A stretch of DNA of 64,000 nt from Streptomyces macrolidinus. Its GTDB lineage: Bacteria > Actinomycetota > Actinomycetes > Streptomycetales > Streptomycetaceae. The translations under genes were made by a program, and so were the position numbers. Shown here piece by piece: positions 15,807 to 24,395 of the stretch (the stretch's first letter is position 1; the number at the start of each line of letters is the position of its first letter). The stretch lies in assembly GCF_023887685.1 (NCBI RefSeq), contig NZ_JAMWMR010000023.1, positions 55,927 to 119,926 on the forward strand, in the 5' to 3' direction. Below the pieces are notes generated by a model. That model was not told the origin of the DNA. It saw only the letters and a list, made by a program, of their open reading frames with translations, and did no database searches.

Positions 15807-16652
15807 TCAGGCCGCGGCTCCCGGTCCCGCCGCCGCGAGGAACTCCCGCAGGATCCGCTCCCCGGCCAGCACCCCCCGCTCCGCCAGCGCCTCGACCCGC
15901 GGGGCCGTCCAGCCGGTGTCGGCCAGTTCGCCGTGTCCCGGGCGCCAGCCGCGGTCCGCGGCCAGCAGCAGGTCCGCGTCCAGCAGCGAGTCCCCGGCGG
16001 CGAGGGTGAGCGTGGCACCGGTACGCCGGGCCACCTCGCGCACGGCCGCGCTCTTGGTGAGCGGGCGCGGCACGGCGTAGATCTTGCGGCCCTGGAGCGA
16101 CACCGTCCAGCCGCGGCCCTGCGCCCACGCGGTCACGTCCGCGAGCCACCGCTCGGGCAGCAGGTCGCGCTCGACGACCAGGTAGACGAACAGGTCCTCG
16201 GCGACCCGCAGCCTGCGCAGCCAGGCCGGGTCCGCGGTGGCCGCGAGATACGCCCGCACCTCGTCGAGCGGCGCGCACGCGTCGGCGATCCGGGCGAGCA
16301 CCCCGGTGTGCCAGTCGGGGTCGGAGACCCCGTCGACGAGGAGATGGCCGCCGTTGGCGCAGACCGCGTACGCCGGGGCCGCACCCGGCAGTTCGATGCG
16401 CTGGTACTGCGCGCGGGTACGGGTCGTCGCCGGTACGAACACGGCCCGCTCTCCGAGGCCGGTCAGCAGCTCGGCGGCGGTCTCGGTCAGATAGGACAGC
16501 GGCTCGCCCTCGTACATCTCGACGCACCGCAGCCGGGGCGAGGGAGCCGCCCCCTCCGCCTGGGCGGGAGCATCCGGCGTGCTCAGGGCGAGCGCCGCGG
16601 CGGAGTAGATCAGGGTGCGGTCGAGATCGCTGGCCACCAGGACGGAGCTCAT
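15807..16652 (-). CDS. HAD-family hydrolase of the Ter stress module
   Basis: 281-aa protein. HAD motif I is SDLDRTL (residues 8-14), the Lys and Thr of the PLTKSAAV region are present, and the motif IV acidic pair is in AAGDSLLDADLL. This arrangement resembles sucrose-phosphate-phosphatase-like HADs. The start codon overlaps the stop of the upstream PRTase/StiP gene by 4 bp, so translation is coupled. In published comparative analyses of Ter systems, a HAD phosphatase of this type travels with a CitE-like lyase, a PRTase and a PELOTA/StiP protein in a proposed pathway for a nucleoside-like metabolite. A role in that pathway is inferred from context. Confidence 0.85.
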   Translation of the reverse strand: MSSVLVASDLDRTLIYSAAALALSTPDAPAQAEGAAPSPRLRCVEMYEGEPLSYLTETAAELLTGLGERAVFVPATTRTRAQYQRIELPGAAPAYAVCANGGHLLVDGVSDPDWHTGVLARIADACAPLDEVRAYLAATADPAWLRRLRVAEDLFVYLVVERDLLPERWLADVTAWAQGRGWTVSLQGRKIYAVPRPLTKSAAVREVARRTGATLTLAAGDSLLDADLLLAADRGWRPGHGELADTGWTAPRVEALAERGVLAGERILREFLAAAGPGAAA

Positions 16653-19090
16653 CCGGACACCACCCTGCCGTCGGCGCCGGTCGCGCCCCGTGTGTACCGG
16701 GGGTGGATCAACCCCACACAGGTGTACGGGAGTTGCTCGATCTCCTCCACCGGTACGCCGCGCTGCTCGGCCAGCAGCCGGACATGGTCGAGGTCGGTGC
16801 CCGCCCCGGCCCGCGCGAGGACCTTCCAGGGCACCCGGCGCAGCAGGACGCGGGTGGTCTCGCCGACGCCCGGCTTGACGAGGTTCACGTCATGGATGCC
16901 GTACTCCTCGCTGATGCGCTCCACCGCCGCCCAGCCCTCCCAGGTCGGGGTGCGGTCGGCCGCGAGCAGCTCCTTCGCCCGGACGTCGGCCGCCTCCTCG
17001 ACCTCGGCGAAGCGGGCGGAGACGGCGTCGAGGAAGGCGGCCGACACGTCCGTCCCGGCGAGTTCGCGGTAGAACTTCGCGCCGTGGAAGTCGTGCGGGC
17101 CTACCAGGTCGGCGCGCAGGACGGTGCGCGATATCAGCCCGGAGACCGTCGAGTTGAGGCAGGCGGAGGGGATCAGGAAGTCCTCCCGAGTGCCGTACGT
17201 CCGTACGCAGGAGCCCGGGTCGGCGAGCACCGCGATCTCCGGGTCGAAGCCGGTGATGCCCTCGGTGGCCTCGAACTTCCGTATCGCTTCGGCCAGTTCG
17301 CGGGTGATGGCGCCCTTGCCGGTCCAGCCGTCGACGAAGACGACACCGGCGGGGTCGTGGCGATCGGCCAGCCAGCGCAGGGCGTTGGCGTCGATGCCGC
17401 GGCCCCGCACGATCGACACCGCGTAGTGCGGCAGGTCGAGGCCGTGCCGGTGCGCGGCCCAGCGGCGCATCAGGACACCGACCGGGGTACCGGCGCGGGC
17501 CAGAGAGACCAGGACGGGCCGGGGCGAGCGTTCGGCGAGGACCGTCTCGGTGACCACGCCGACCGCCTGGGCGAGCCGGGCGGCCGACGCGTCCAGCGCA
17601 CTGTGGAACAGCTCCTGGTACTGCTCGCTCGGCTGGTACTCCACCGGCAGCGACTCGGCGTAGTGCGCGCCGCCGTTCTGGATCGCCTCCTCGCGCTCCT
17701 CCGTCGGCGCCTCCAGGGTGACGTCCGAGAGGTCTTGGAGCAGCCAGCCGACCTCGTCGGGCGCGTAGGAGGAGAAGGCGGGGCCACGCAGGGGCTCGGG
17801 CAGCATCACGGAACTCTCAGGGACGTGCGGGGGCTCGGGTACGTGACTGGGGACGACCGCGAGCAGGACGTGCGGGGTGTGGGCGGCGAGCCGGTCCAGC
17901 AGGCCGCCGGGGGCGTGCAGGGCGGGGGTGTCGGCCGTGGAGTCCACGACCGCGACGACGGCGTCGAAGCCGGCGTCCGCGACGTTGTAGGCGTAGCGCT
18001 CGCCGGGGCCGTCGGCCGGGTCGTCGTGGGCGGGGAAGACGAGGCGGCTGCGGATCGCGTAGCCGGGGTCGTCGATCGCGAGGACCGGGGAGCGCGTGGT
18101 CGTGGAGTAGCGGACCTCGGCGGTCACCACCTGCTCCAGTTCCCGTGCGAGCCGGAGCGGGGCGTACATCAGCTCCTCGAAGCCGAGGACGAGGACGCGC
18201 CGGGCGTCTGCGGGCAGCGCCTCGGCGATCCGCGCGGTCATCGCGGGCAGCGCGCCCTCCAGCCGGGCGCGGTGCTCGGGGGTGAAGCCGTGCCGTCCGC
18301 CGTCGGGCAGGCCGCGGGGCCAGCCGAGCGACACGCGGGCGACCGTGCCGTGGGCCGCGCGCTCCGGAGGGGCGCTCTCGTACCGGGCGACCAGCTCGCG
18401 CCCCTTCTCCAGGACGCCCTCCGGCAGGCGTACGGTCCCGGTGGCCAGCGCCACCAGGTCGATCCGCGCGCCGATCTCCGCCGCGAACTCCGCAAGCCTC
18501 CCCTGGTCGGCCGCCGAGCGCAGGTCGACCAGGGTGACGACGACGTACCGCTTCCTCGGGTGGCGCGCGTGCAGATCGCGGATCGTGTTCTGGACCGTGT
18601 TGCCGGTGGAGAACTCGTCGTCCACCAGGACCAGCGGGCCGTCGCCCGCGAGCAGCGCCGGGTCCTGCGGGAGCAGCAGATGCGAGGTCGCGTGGGAGTG
18701 GGACTCCTCGAAGCCGCCCGCGCGCGCGACGCCCTCGACGGGGCGGCGGGTGGAGTGGAGGTAGGGGGCGTGGCCGAGGCCGTCCGCGACGGAGTGGCCG
18801 AGCGCGGTGGCCGTCTCCGCGTACCCGAGGACGACCGGCCGGTCTGGAGCGCACGGCTGCTCCGCGTCGAGCAGGTCCCGCACTCGGCGGCCGAGCGCGA
18901 ACCCGTAGCCGTAGACCACGGAGGGAGACTGCGGGACGTGTTTGCCGAGCACATGGGAGACCAGCAGATGCGCCCTCTTGGGGTTGCGCCGCAGCGCGAG
19001 CCCGAGCAGTTCGGTCAGCGTGCCGTCGCCGACCAGCTCCACTCCGAGCCGCTCGGCGACCCATGTCCCGGACCAGACCACGTTCCTCAT
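16649..19090 (-). CDS. Phosphoribosyltransferase fused to PELOTA/StiP-like region (Ter module)
   Basis: 813-aa fusion. The N-terminal half (about 30-230) is an orotate-PRTase-like domain with the PRPP-binding signature LVLVDDEFSTGNTV at about 153-166. A linking domain follows (about 240-450). The C-terminal half (about 460-813) resembles the cysteine-protease/StiP plus PELOTA RNA-binding proteins of tellurium-resistance operons (ending EIEQLPYTCVGLIHPRYTRG). The two halves are separate proteins in many bacteria. ATG at 19090 with AAGGA upstream. It overlaps the HAD gene by 4 bp and follows the CitE-like gene after a 235-bp gap filled by a tandem array. PRPP-dependent nucleoside-like metabolite synthesis is the published proposal for such systems; the chemistry here is untested. 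Confidence 0.82.
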   Translation of the reverse strand: MRNVVWSGTWVAERLGVELVGDGTLTELLGLALRRNPKRAHLLVSHVLGKHVPQSPSVVYGYGFALGRRVRDLLDAEQPCAPDRPVVLGYAETATALGHSVADGLGHAPYLHSTRRPVEGVARAGGFEESHSHATSHLLLPQDPALLAGDGPLVLVDDEFSTGNTVQNTIRDLHARHPRKRYVVVTLVDLRSAADQGRLAEFAAEIGARIDLVALATGTVRLPEGVLEKGRELVARYESAPPERAAHGTVARVSLGWPRGLPDGGRHGFTPEHRARLEGALPAMTARIAEALPADARRVLVLGFEELMYAPLRLARELEQVVTAEVRYSTTTRSPVLAIDDPGYAIRSRLVFPAHDDPADGPGERYAYNVADAGFDAVVAVVDSTADTPALHAPGGLLDRLAAHTPHVLLAVVPSHVPEPPHVPESSVMLPEPLRGPAFSSYAPDEVGWLLQDLSDVTLEAPTEEREEAIQNGGAHYAESLPVEYQPSEQYQELFHSALDASAARLAQAVGVVTETVLAERSPRPVLVSLARAGTPVGVLMRRWAAHRHGLDLPHYAVSIVRGRGIDANALRWLADRHDPAGVVFVDGWTGKGAITRELAEAIRKFEATEGITGFDPEIAVLADPGSCVRTYGTREDFLIPSACLNSTVSGLISRTVLRADLVGPHDFHGAKFYRELAGTDVSAAFLDAVSARFAEVEEAADVRAKELLAADRTPTWEGWAAVERISEEYGIHDVNLVKPGVGETTRVLLRRVPWKVLARAGAGTDLDHVRLLAEQRGVPVEEIEQLPYTCVGLIHPRYTRGATGADGRVVSG

Positions 19091-19112
19091 CAGTTCCTTG
19101 TCACTACGGCGG

Positions 19113-19318
19113 TACGACCGGTCGGATTGCGACCGGCCGGCTACGGCCTGTCGGTCACGGCCGGTCGGCCACGACCGTCGGTCACGGCCAGTTGGTCAAC
19201 GGCCGGTCGATCACGGCCAGTTGGTTACGACCGGTTGGTTACGGCCAGTTGGTACGGCTGGTCGGGTGCGGCCGGTTGGTACGGCCGGTCGGACACGTCC
19301 GGTCGGCTGTGACCGGAC
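19113..19318. repeat. Tandem array of about 15 degenerate 14-bp units
   Basis: Consecutive 13-15 bp units with consensus YACGGCCGGTYGGY (examples TACGGCCTGTCGGT, CACGGCCAGTTGGT, TACGACCGGTTGGT) fill almost the whole gap between the CitE-like gene and the PRTase/StiP gene. Unit length is mostly 14 and not a multiple of three. There are no spacers of CRISPR type. Each unit contains a nearly self-complementary ACCGGT or GGCCGG core. Confidence 0.85.
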
Positions 19319-19325
19319 GCGGCGG

Positions 19326-20492
19326 TCAGCGGGGCAGCCCGGCGGCCAGCAGTTCCACGAAGCCGATGTCCTCGTTCGCGACGCCGAAGACCTCGGCGCG
19401 CTGGAGGGTGCGCTCGGCCCACGCGCGGTGCGGCTTCACCTCGTTCATCTTGTTCGTGTACGCGGAGCGCAGCACGCCTCCGCCGAGGCGCTCGGGCCGC
19501 AGGATGTCCTGCGCGTCGCTGAACTCCTCATGGCTGACCACCGACAGCGCGTGCACGGGCATCACATGCGAGGGGTGGATACAGGTCTTGCCGAGCAGGC
19601 CGTTGGTGCGGTCGAGGGCGATCTCGCGCAGCAGCCCGTCCATGTCGTGCGCGATGAGCGACTCGCGCAGCTCCTCGACCTCGCCCTCCAGGAAGGGGCT
19701 GCGCCGCAACTGGGGCTTGAACATGCGCTCCTGGACCCGGAAGTACTCCCACACGGGCCCGGTCACCGTGAACCCGGTACCGTCGACACGGCCGAGGACG
19801 TTGACCACGTCGGCGATCACGGAGGCGACGATCTGGACGTCGTACGCGGTCATGTCGGGCGCCCGGCGCAGTCCGTAGGACGAGCAGAAGTCGGTGACGC
19901 CGAGCCGCAACGCGAGGACACGGTCGCGGTACTTGTCGACGACGCGGAAGACTCCGTCGAGCGTCTCCCGGCGGGACTCCAGATAGAGCAGGTCGGGCGA
20001 CTCCAGGACGGGCATGGCGAACAGCCGCCGCCCGCAGGCCGCTTCGGCCTCCGTCAGTGCCTCCAGAAACGGGACGCCCCGCTCCTCGGTGAACTTCGGC
20101 AGTACGAATCCGGACAGCAGCCGGACGGCCGGTCCGAGCCGGGCGACCAGGTCGGGGATCTGCTCGGGGTACCGGACGCGGATGAACAGCAGCGGCGGTT
20201 CGGCGTCCGGCGTCTCGGCGAGCGCGATCAACTGCCGTACGAGGTTCTCCTCGGCGGCGGTGACGTCCGCGTCGCCTATGGAGTCCTCCAGGCACAGCAC
20301 CATGGAGACGACACCGCGGCTCGCCTGCTTGACCACGTCGTCGGCGAGGCGCGGCCGGGTGGCCGGGCTGTACAGGGTCGCGCCCAGGGCCGCCGCGAGG
20401 ACGCCCGTGGGGGAATCGGCGGTGAAAACGGCCGGTTCCCGATGGAACAGGCGCTGCCGCTCCTCAGGGGCGACGTGCCCGAAATGACGCAT
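19326..20492 (-). CDS. HpcH/HpaI aldolase / citrate-lyase-beta-like protein (Ter module)
   Basis: 388-aa enzyme. I take the ATG at 20492 (MRHFGHVAPEERQRLF) with GGGGAT upstream; the frame is open further up but that part is unlike the family. CitE/HpcH features include the acidic VLCLEDSIGD at about 78-87, substrate-phosphate-binding Arg in LFIRVR, the Glu of MPVLESPDLLYLESR, and LRLGVTDFCSSYGLR. These TIM-barrel enzymes cleave or form C-C bonds of acyl-CoA or 2-keto acids with Mg2+. In Ter operons the CitE-like protein is the first gene of a biosynthetic set with PRTase, StiP and HAD, as here. The substrate is unknown. Confidence 0.85.
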   Translation of the reverse strand: MRHFGHVAPEERQRLFHREPAVFTADSPTGVLAAALGATLYSPATRPRLADDVVKQASRGVVSMVLCLEDSIGDADVTAAEENLVRQLIALAETPDAEPPLLFIRVRYPEQIPDLVARLGPAVRLLSGFVLPKFTEERGVPFLEALTEAEAACGRRLFAMPVLESPDLLYLESRRETLDGVFRVVDKYRDRVLALRLGVTDFCSSYGLRRAPDMTAYDVQIVASVIADVVNVLGRVDGTGFTVTGPVWEYFRVQERMFKPQLRRSPFLEGEVEELRESLIAHDMDGLLREIALDRTNGLLGKTCIHPSHVMPVHALSVVSHEEFSDAQDILRPERLGGGVLRSAYTNKMNEVKPHRAWAERTLQRAEVFGVANEDIGFVELLAAGLPR

Positions 20493-20688
20493 GTGGATCC
20501 CCGTGTTGGTCGGCTGCCCGAAAATATGTGGCCGGTAATAGTACGTGGAACCCCCTGTCGGTAGTTCCCGTCGGGCATGAAGTTCAGATGACCGGGCCGT
20601 GTCGGAGGCGTGGTGCGGCCCCGCGCGGCGTGCCGGAGCGCCCACCCCCACGTTGTCGTGACCAGGACCGAGAGGGCAGGATGACGGC
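20493..20688. promoter_or_regulatory. Divergent promoter region of the Ter module
   Basis: 196 bp between the CitE-like gene (minus) and the TerD gene (plus). An inverted repeat GGAAC-N12-GTTCC lies at 20547-20568. On the minus strand TACTAT at about 20536-20541 could be a -10 hexamer. Stress control is expected for Ter genes, but no sigma-factor site is convincing by eye. Confidence 0.35.
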
Positions 20689-21549
20689 ATGACGCACGCG
20701 ATGGTGAAAGGGTCGAACGTACCGCTGACGGCCATGGCGGTGCGGGCGGTGCTGCGGTGGACTCCGGGTCAGGGAGCCTTGGAGGTCGACGCCTCGGCGC
20801 TGCTCCTCGGCCCCGACGGTCGTGTGCGCTCCGACGAGGACTTCGTCTTCTACAACCAGCCCCGGCATCCGTCCGGAACGGTCCGGCTGCTCGGCAAGAA
20901 GCGCGAGGCGGAGGGGCTGACCGACACGATCCAGACGGATCTGGCGGGGGTCGAGGCCGAAGTGGGGCGGATCCTGCTGGTCGCCTCGGCGGACGACGTC
21001 ACCTTCGACCATGTCCGGGCGCTGAGCATCCTGCTGTACGACGCGGCCGACCCGGACGGGGAACCGCTGGCGTACTTCGACATCCGGCCGGAGACGGGCG
21101 CCGAGACGGCGCTGATCTGCGGGGAGCTGTACCGCCGGGGCGAGGGCTGGAAGTTCCGCGCGCTCGGCGAGGGGTACTCGAACGGGCTGAAGGGCCTCGC
21201 GAACGACTTCGGCATCTCGGTGGACGACGCGGAGCCCCCGTCGGCCGAGGGCGACGCGGCGACGGTCGTGCGTGAGGTGTCGACGCCGCTGCCGCCGGAG
21301 CAGCCGGTGAACCCGCCGTCCGCGTACGGCTATCCGCCGATGCCCACGCAGCAGCCCGCGGCGACGGCCACGGCCCAGCCCGCGTACGGATACCCGCAGC
21401 CGGAGAGCCAGAGCCCTCCCGCGTACGCGCCCGCACCCCCGCAGACGGCGGCGACCGCACCGGCCTACGGCTACCCGCCGACCGCGGCGCCCGTACCGGA
21501 CCCGGACTTCACCCTGCCGCCGCAGGGACCGCAGTTCATCGGTCGCTGA
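20689..21549 (+). CDS. TerD-domain protein with Tyr/Pro-rich tail
   Basis: 286-aa protein starting at ATG 20689. Residues 5-182 are a TerD domain: DASALLLGPDGRVRSDEDFVFYNQ, LSILLYDAAD, GAETALICGELYRRGEGWKFRALGEGY. TerD domains bind Ca2+ through acidic loops and act in tellurite, phage and stress tolerance. The first strand region lacks the usual LSKGGNVSLTK beginning (here MVKGSNVPLT). Residues 185-286 form a low-complexity tail of Pro, Gln, Ala and Tyr with three AYGYP repeats, ending LPPQGPQFIGR. Such tails favour multivalent contacts; that is inference. It is divergent from the CitE-like gene, and convergent with the gene at 21565. Confidence 0.88.
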   Translation: MTHAMVKGSNVPLTAMAVRAVLRWTPGQGALEVDASALLLGPDGRVRSDEDFVFYNQPRHPSGTVRLLGKKREAEGLTDTIQTDLAGVEAEVGRILLVASADDVTFDHVRALSILLYDAADPDGEPLAYFDIRPETGAETALICGELYRRGEGWKFRALGEGYSNGLKGLANDFGISVDDAEPPSAEGDAATVVREVSTPLPPEQPVNPPSAYGYPPMPTQQPAATATAQPAYGYPQPESQSPPAYAPAPPQTAATAPAYGYPPTAAPVPDPDFTLPPQGPQFIGR

Positions 21550-21564
21550 ACGCCGACAGCCCGC

Positions 21565-22299
21565 TCATGTCTTCGACTTGTAGCCCCGGCCCCACTGAAG
21601 TCCCCATCCGTACAGCCGGTCCAGTTCCGCCTGGAAGCCGTAGACGAACTTCACCTCGCGGCGGACGACCAGCTCGTCCTTGACCTTCTCGATCAGGACG
21701 ACCGCGCAGGAACGGGCCTGCGGGTGGCGTTCGTCGAGGCCGATCTCGATGCGCGGGCCACTGCTCGGATACAGCGTGACGACGGCGTGCGTACGGTCGA
21801 ACGCGGGCGTCTGGTCGTAGATGTAGACGAAGACCAGCAGCCGCTTGAAGTCGTCCCGGTGGTCGAGATTGACGAAGATCGTCTCGCCGGTGCCGGAGCC
21901 GAACCGGTCGTCGCCGCTGAGCTTGATGTAGGGCGGCTCGTTGAGTTCGCCGAGGAAGTCGCCGAGCGGCTGCACCACACCCTTCGAGCCGTCCTCCATC
22001 TCGTACATGACTCCGAGGTCGAGGTCGACGTTGACCATGCTCTGGGTGTGCGCCTGCACGACCTCCGGGGTGAACATCCGCAGCGGGTGGCGCAGCAGAC
22101 CGCCCCGCGCGCCGCCGCTGCCGATGTCCGATGTCCGCATCCGCCACGACAGGTTGATGCGCAGATTGCCCGTCGCCGCGCCCTGTTTGGTGAGCGAGAC
22201 GCGGTGGTTCCGCTTGGTCATCTCGATGGCGTTGGTCGCCGCGCTGCCCGAGTCGAAGTCCGTCGTCTTCCCGCGCCACACGCCGTCCCACAAGCCCAT
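21565..22299 (-). CDS. TerA/TerD-like stress protein
   Basis: 244-aa protein beginning MGLWDGVWRG. The core contains TerD-fold hallmarks: DLDLGVMYEMEDGSKGVVQ, then a Phe/Gly turn with SGDDRFGSGTGETIFVNL, LLVFVYIYDQTPAF, and a conserved ending, FQAELDRLYGWGLQWGRGYK. The DxD-type acidic residues are typical of Ca2+-binding loops of the family. It is cytoplasmic, without TM. The length and N-terminal extension fit the TerA-like branch better than plain TerD. It shares its strand with the DUF475 gene upstream (99-bp gap) and probably belongs to the same stress regulon. Confidence 0.78.
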   Translation of the reverse strand: MGLWDGVWRGKTTDFDSGSAATNAIEMTKRNHRVSLTKQGAATGNLRINLSWRMRTSDIGSGGARGGLLRHPLRMFTPEVVQAHTQSMVNVDLDLGVMYEMEDGSKGVVQPLGDFLGELNEPPYIKLSGDDRFGSGTGETIFVNLDHRDDFKRLLVFVYIYDQTPAFDRTHAVVTLYPSSGPRIEIGLDERHPQARSCAVVLIEKVKDELVVRREVKFVYGFQAELDRLYGWGLQWGRGYKSKT

Positions 22300-22398
22300 G
22301 TCGGCCCCCTGCTTCTCCCGTTCGACAACCGCGGGGCGGTCACCGAGGACGCATCCTCGCGACCGCCCCGCTCAGAGGCTTCCTCCCCCCAGGGGTCG

Positions 22399-23547
22399 TC
22401 ACACCCCGGACGAGACCTCAGTCCCCTCGTCCGAGGTCACCGCTTTTCCCTCCGCCGCGGCCAGCGCGCGGTTACGGCGGACCGAGGACCAGAACGACCA
22501 GGCGATCAGGACGACACCGACGAGACCGGTGATGACCTCGTGGATCTGGTACTGGATGGTGACGAGAAGGATCAGGGCGAGCGCGCCGATCGCGTAATGC
22601 GCGCCGTGCTCCAGGTAGACGTAGTCGTCGAGGGTGCCCTGGCGGACCAGGTAGACCGTCAGCGAACGGACGTACATGGCGCCGATACCGAGGCCGAGCG
22701 CCATCAGGACGATGTCGTTGGTGATGGCGAAGGCACCGATCACGCCGTCGAAGGAGAACGAGGCGTCCAGGACCTCCAGGTAGAGGAACATGAAGAACGC
22801 GGCCTTGCCGGCGAGCAGCACCGCCGACGGCTTCTTGCCGGTCCGCTTGGCCTCTTCCTCTTCCTCGTGTTCGCGCTCCTCCTCTTCCTCCAGCCGGTTC
22901 TCGAAGAAGCCGGAGAGACCGCCGACGACGAGATACGTGATCAGACCGGCGATACCGGAGATCAGGACCGTCTGTGCCTTGTCGACATGGGCGCCGCCGT
23001 GCTGGTGGGCGTGGACGGCGAAGGTCATGGACGAGATCAGCAGGACGACCAGCGCGATGCAGACCGACAGCATGTCGACCTTGCCGAGCTTGGCGAGCGG
23101 GCGCTCTATCCAGCGCAGCCACTGGATGTCCCGTTCCTCGAAGATGAAGTCAAGGAAGATCATCAACAGGAACATTCCGCCGAACGCGGCGATCGCCGGG
23201 TGGGCGTCGGTGACGAGCTGCTGGTACTGGTCCTTGTCCGTGAGGGCCAGATTGACCGCGTCGATCGGGCTCTTCTTCGCCGTGACGGCGACGATCACGA
23301 CGGGGAAGACCAGTCGCATACCGAAGACCGCGATGAGCACACCCACAGTGAGGAAGATCTTCTGCCAGAAGGCATTCATCTTCTTCAGGACCCCGGCGTT
23401 GACCACCGCGTTGTCGAAGGAGAGCGAGACCTCCAGCACGGAGAGGATCGCCACGATACCGAAGGCGGTCCACCCCCCGTAGAGGACCGCTGCGGCCAGG
23501 CCGAGCGCGGTGACCGCGAACGACCAGCCGAAGGTTTTCAGAACCAC
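22399..23547 (-). CDS. DUF475 / TerC-like integral membrane protein
   Basis: 382-aa protein starting at GTG 23547. About nine TM helices are visible. Two acidic, presumably metal-binding sequences typical of the TerC/DUF475 superfamily lie within membrane helices: LEVSLSFDNAVVNA (about 38-51) and LEVLDASFSFDGVIGAF (about 257-273). A cytoplasmic loop is extremely acidic (EEEEEREHEEEEEAKR, about 215-230), and HAHQHGGAH lies between helices. TerC proteins are implicated in metal efflux, or in metal loading of exoenzymes, together with TerD proteins. It probably forms a membrane partner for the neighbouring TerD proteins. Confidence 0.87.
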   Translation of the reverse strand: MVLKTFGWSFAVTALGLAAAVLYGGWTAFGIVAILSVLEVSLSFDNAVVNAGVLKKMNAFWQKIFLTVGVLIAVFGMRLVFPVVIVAVTAKKSPIDAVNLALTDKDQYQQLVTDAHPAIAAFGGMFLLMIFLDFIFEERDIQWLRWIERPLAKLGKVDMLSVCIALVVLLISSMTFAVHAHQHGGAHVDKAQTVLISGIAGLITYLVVGGLSGFFENRLEEEEEREHEEEEEAKRTGKKPSAVLLAGKAAFFMFLYLEVLDASFSFDGVIGAFAITNDIVLMALGLGIGAMYVRSLTVYLVRQGTLDDYVYLEHGAHYAIGALALILLVTIQYQIHEVITGLVGVVLIAWSFWSSVRRNRALAAAEGKAVTSDEGTEVSSGV

Positions 23548-23626
23548 TGGTTACCCAATCCGTATGGTGGGGGTCCCCTCAAGCGGAGCCTGAGGGAGAC
23601 CGTCCCCCGTATCGCCGTCCCCGGCT

Positions 23627-24202
23627 TTACGAAACATTGACTCCAAAGTCTAGAGCGATGCCGCGAAGTCCGGAGGCATAGCCTTGACCTACCGCGCGGA
23701 ACTTCCATTCGTCGCCGTAGCGGTAGACCTCGCCGAAGATCATGGCCGTTTCCGAGGACGCGTCCTCGCTGAGGTCGTAGCGCGCGAGTTCCTGGCCGTC
23801 GGCCTGGTTGAGAACACGGATGAACGCGTTGCTGACCTGCCCGAAGGTCTGGCCGCGCTCGTCCGCCAGGTGAATGGAGACCGGGAAGACGATCTTGTCG
23901 CACTGGGGCGGGACCTTGGCGAGATCGATCAGGATCGTCTCGTCGTCGCCCTCGCCCTCACCCGTGAGGTTGTCGCCGGTGTGCTCCACCGAGCCGTCGG
24001 GGCTCTTGAGTTGGTTGTAGAAGATGAACCATTCATCGCCGAGGACCCGGCCGCCGCCGCACATCAGCGCGCTGGCGTCGAGGTCGAAGGGGGCTCCCGT
24101 GGTGGAGCGCGCGTCCCAGCCGAGGCCGATCATGACCTGCGTGAGGTTCGGTGCCGCCTTGGACAGAGAGACATTGCCTCCCTTGGCGAGCGTGACGCCC
24201 AT
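23627..24202 (-). CDS. TerD-family protein
   Basis: 191-aa canonical TerD protein: MGVTLAKGGNVSLSK start, GLGWDARSTTGAPFDLDASAL, acidic Ca2+-binding stretch NLTGEGEGDDETI, and the closing GEVYRYGDEWKFRAVGQGYASGL. ATG at 24202. About 70% identical by eye to the protein at 24396, so the two are tandem paralogues. The family gives tolerance to tellurite and other stresses, probably by Ca2+-dependent association at the membrane. A terminator separates it from the upstream paralogue, so it probably has its own promoter. DUF475 lies downstream (79-bp gap). Confidence 0.93.
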   Translation of the reverse strand: MGVTLAKGGNVSLSKAAPNLTQVMIGLGWDARSTTGAPFDLDASALMCGGGRVLGDEWFIFYNQLKSPDGSVEHTGDNLTGEGEGDDETILIDLAKVPPQCDKIVFPVSIHLADERGQTFGQVSNAFIRVLNQADGQELARYDLSEDASSETAMIFGEVYRYGDEWKFRAVGQGYASGLRGIALDFGVNVS

Positions 24203-24343
24203 GTTGCTGTCCTCCCCGAGCTGCTTACGTCGTGTCGGGGGCCGCCAAGGCCCCCGTGATCCGGGGGTACTTGGCTTCTCCCCCGGTGGCCGGGGACGGC
24301 AGCCCCCGGCGGTGCCGGGGTAGGGCCCCGGCGGCCCCTGCGC

Positions 24344-24378
24344 GTCCGGCGCCGCCCCGTGAAGGTGCGGCGCCGGAC
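24344..24378 (-). terminator. Strong hairpin terminator after the upstream TerD gene
   Basis: Perfect 12-bp stem (GTCCGGCGCCGC / GCGGCGCCGGAC) with an 11-base loop, 17 bp past the stop codon of the TerD gene at 24396. There is no U run. Confidence 0.75.
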
Positions 24379-24395
24379 GACGGGATGCTGTCGGC

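Noticed and set aside
16703..19312. 869-codon open frame on the plus strand opposite the PRTase/StiP gene
   Set aside because: It is the complement of a gene with clear domains; long antisense frames are normal at this GC content, and it has no signal, domain or plausible composition.
19113..19318. CRISPR array
   Set aside because: Units are 14 bp, directly adjacent without unique spacers, and no cas gene is present.
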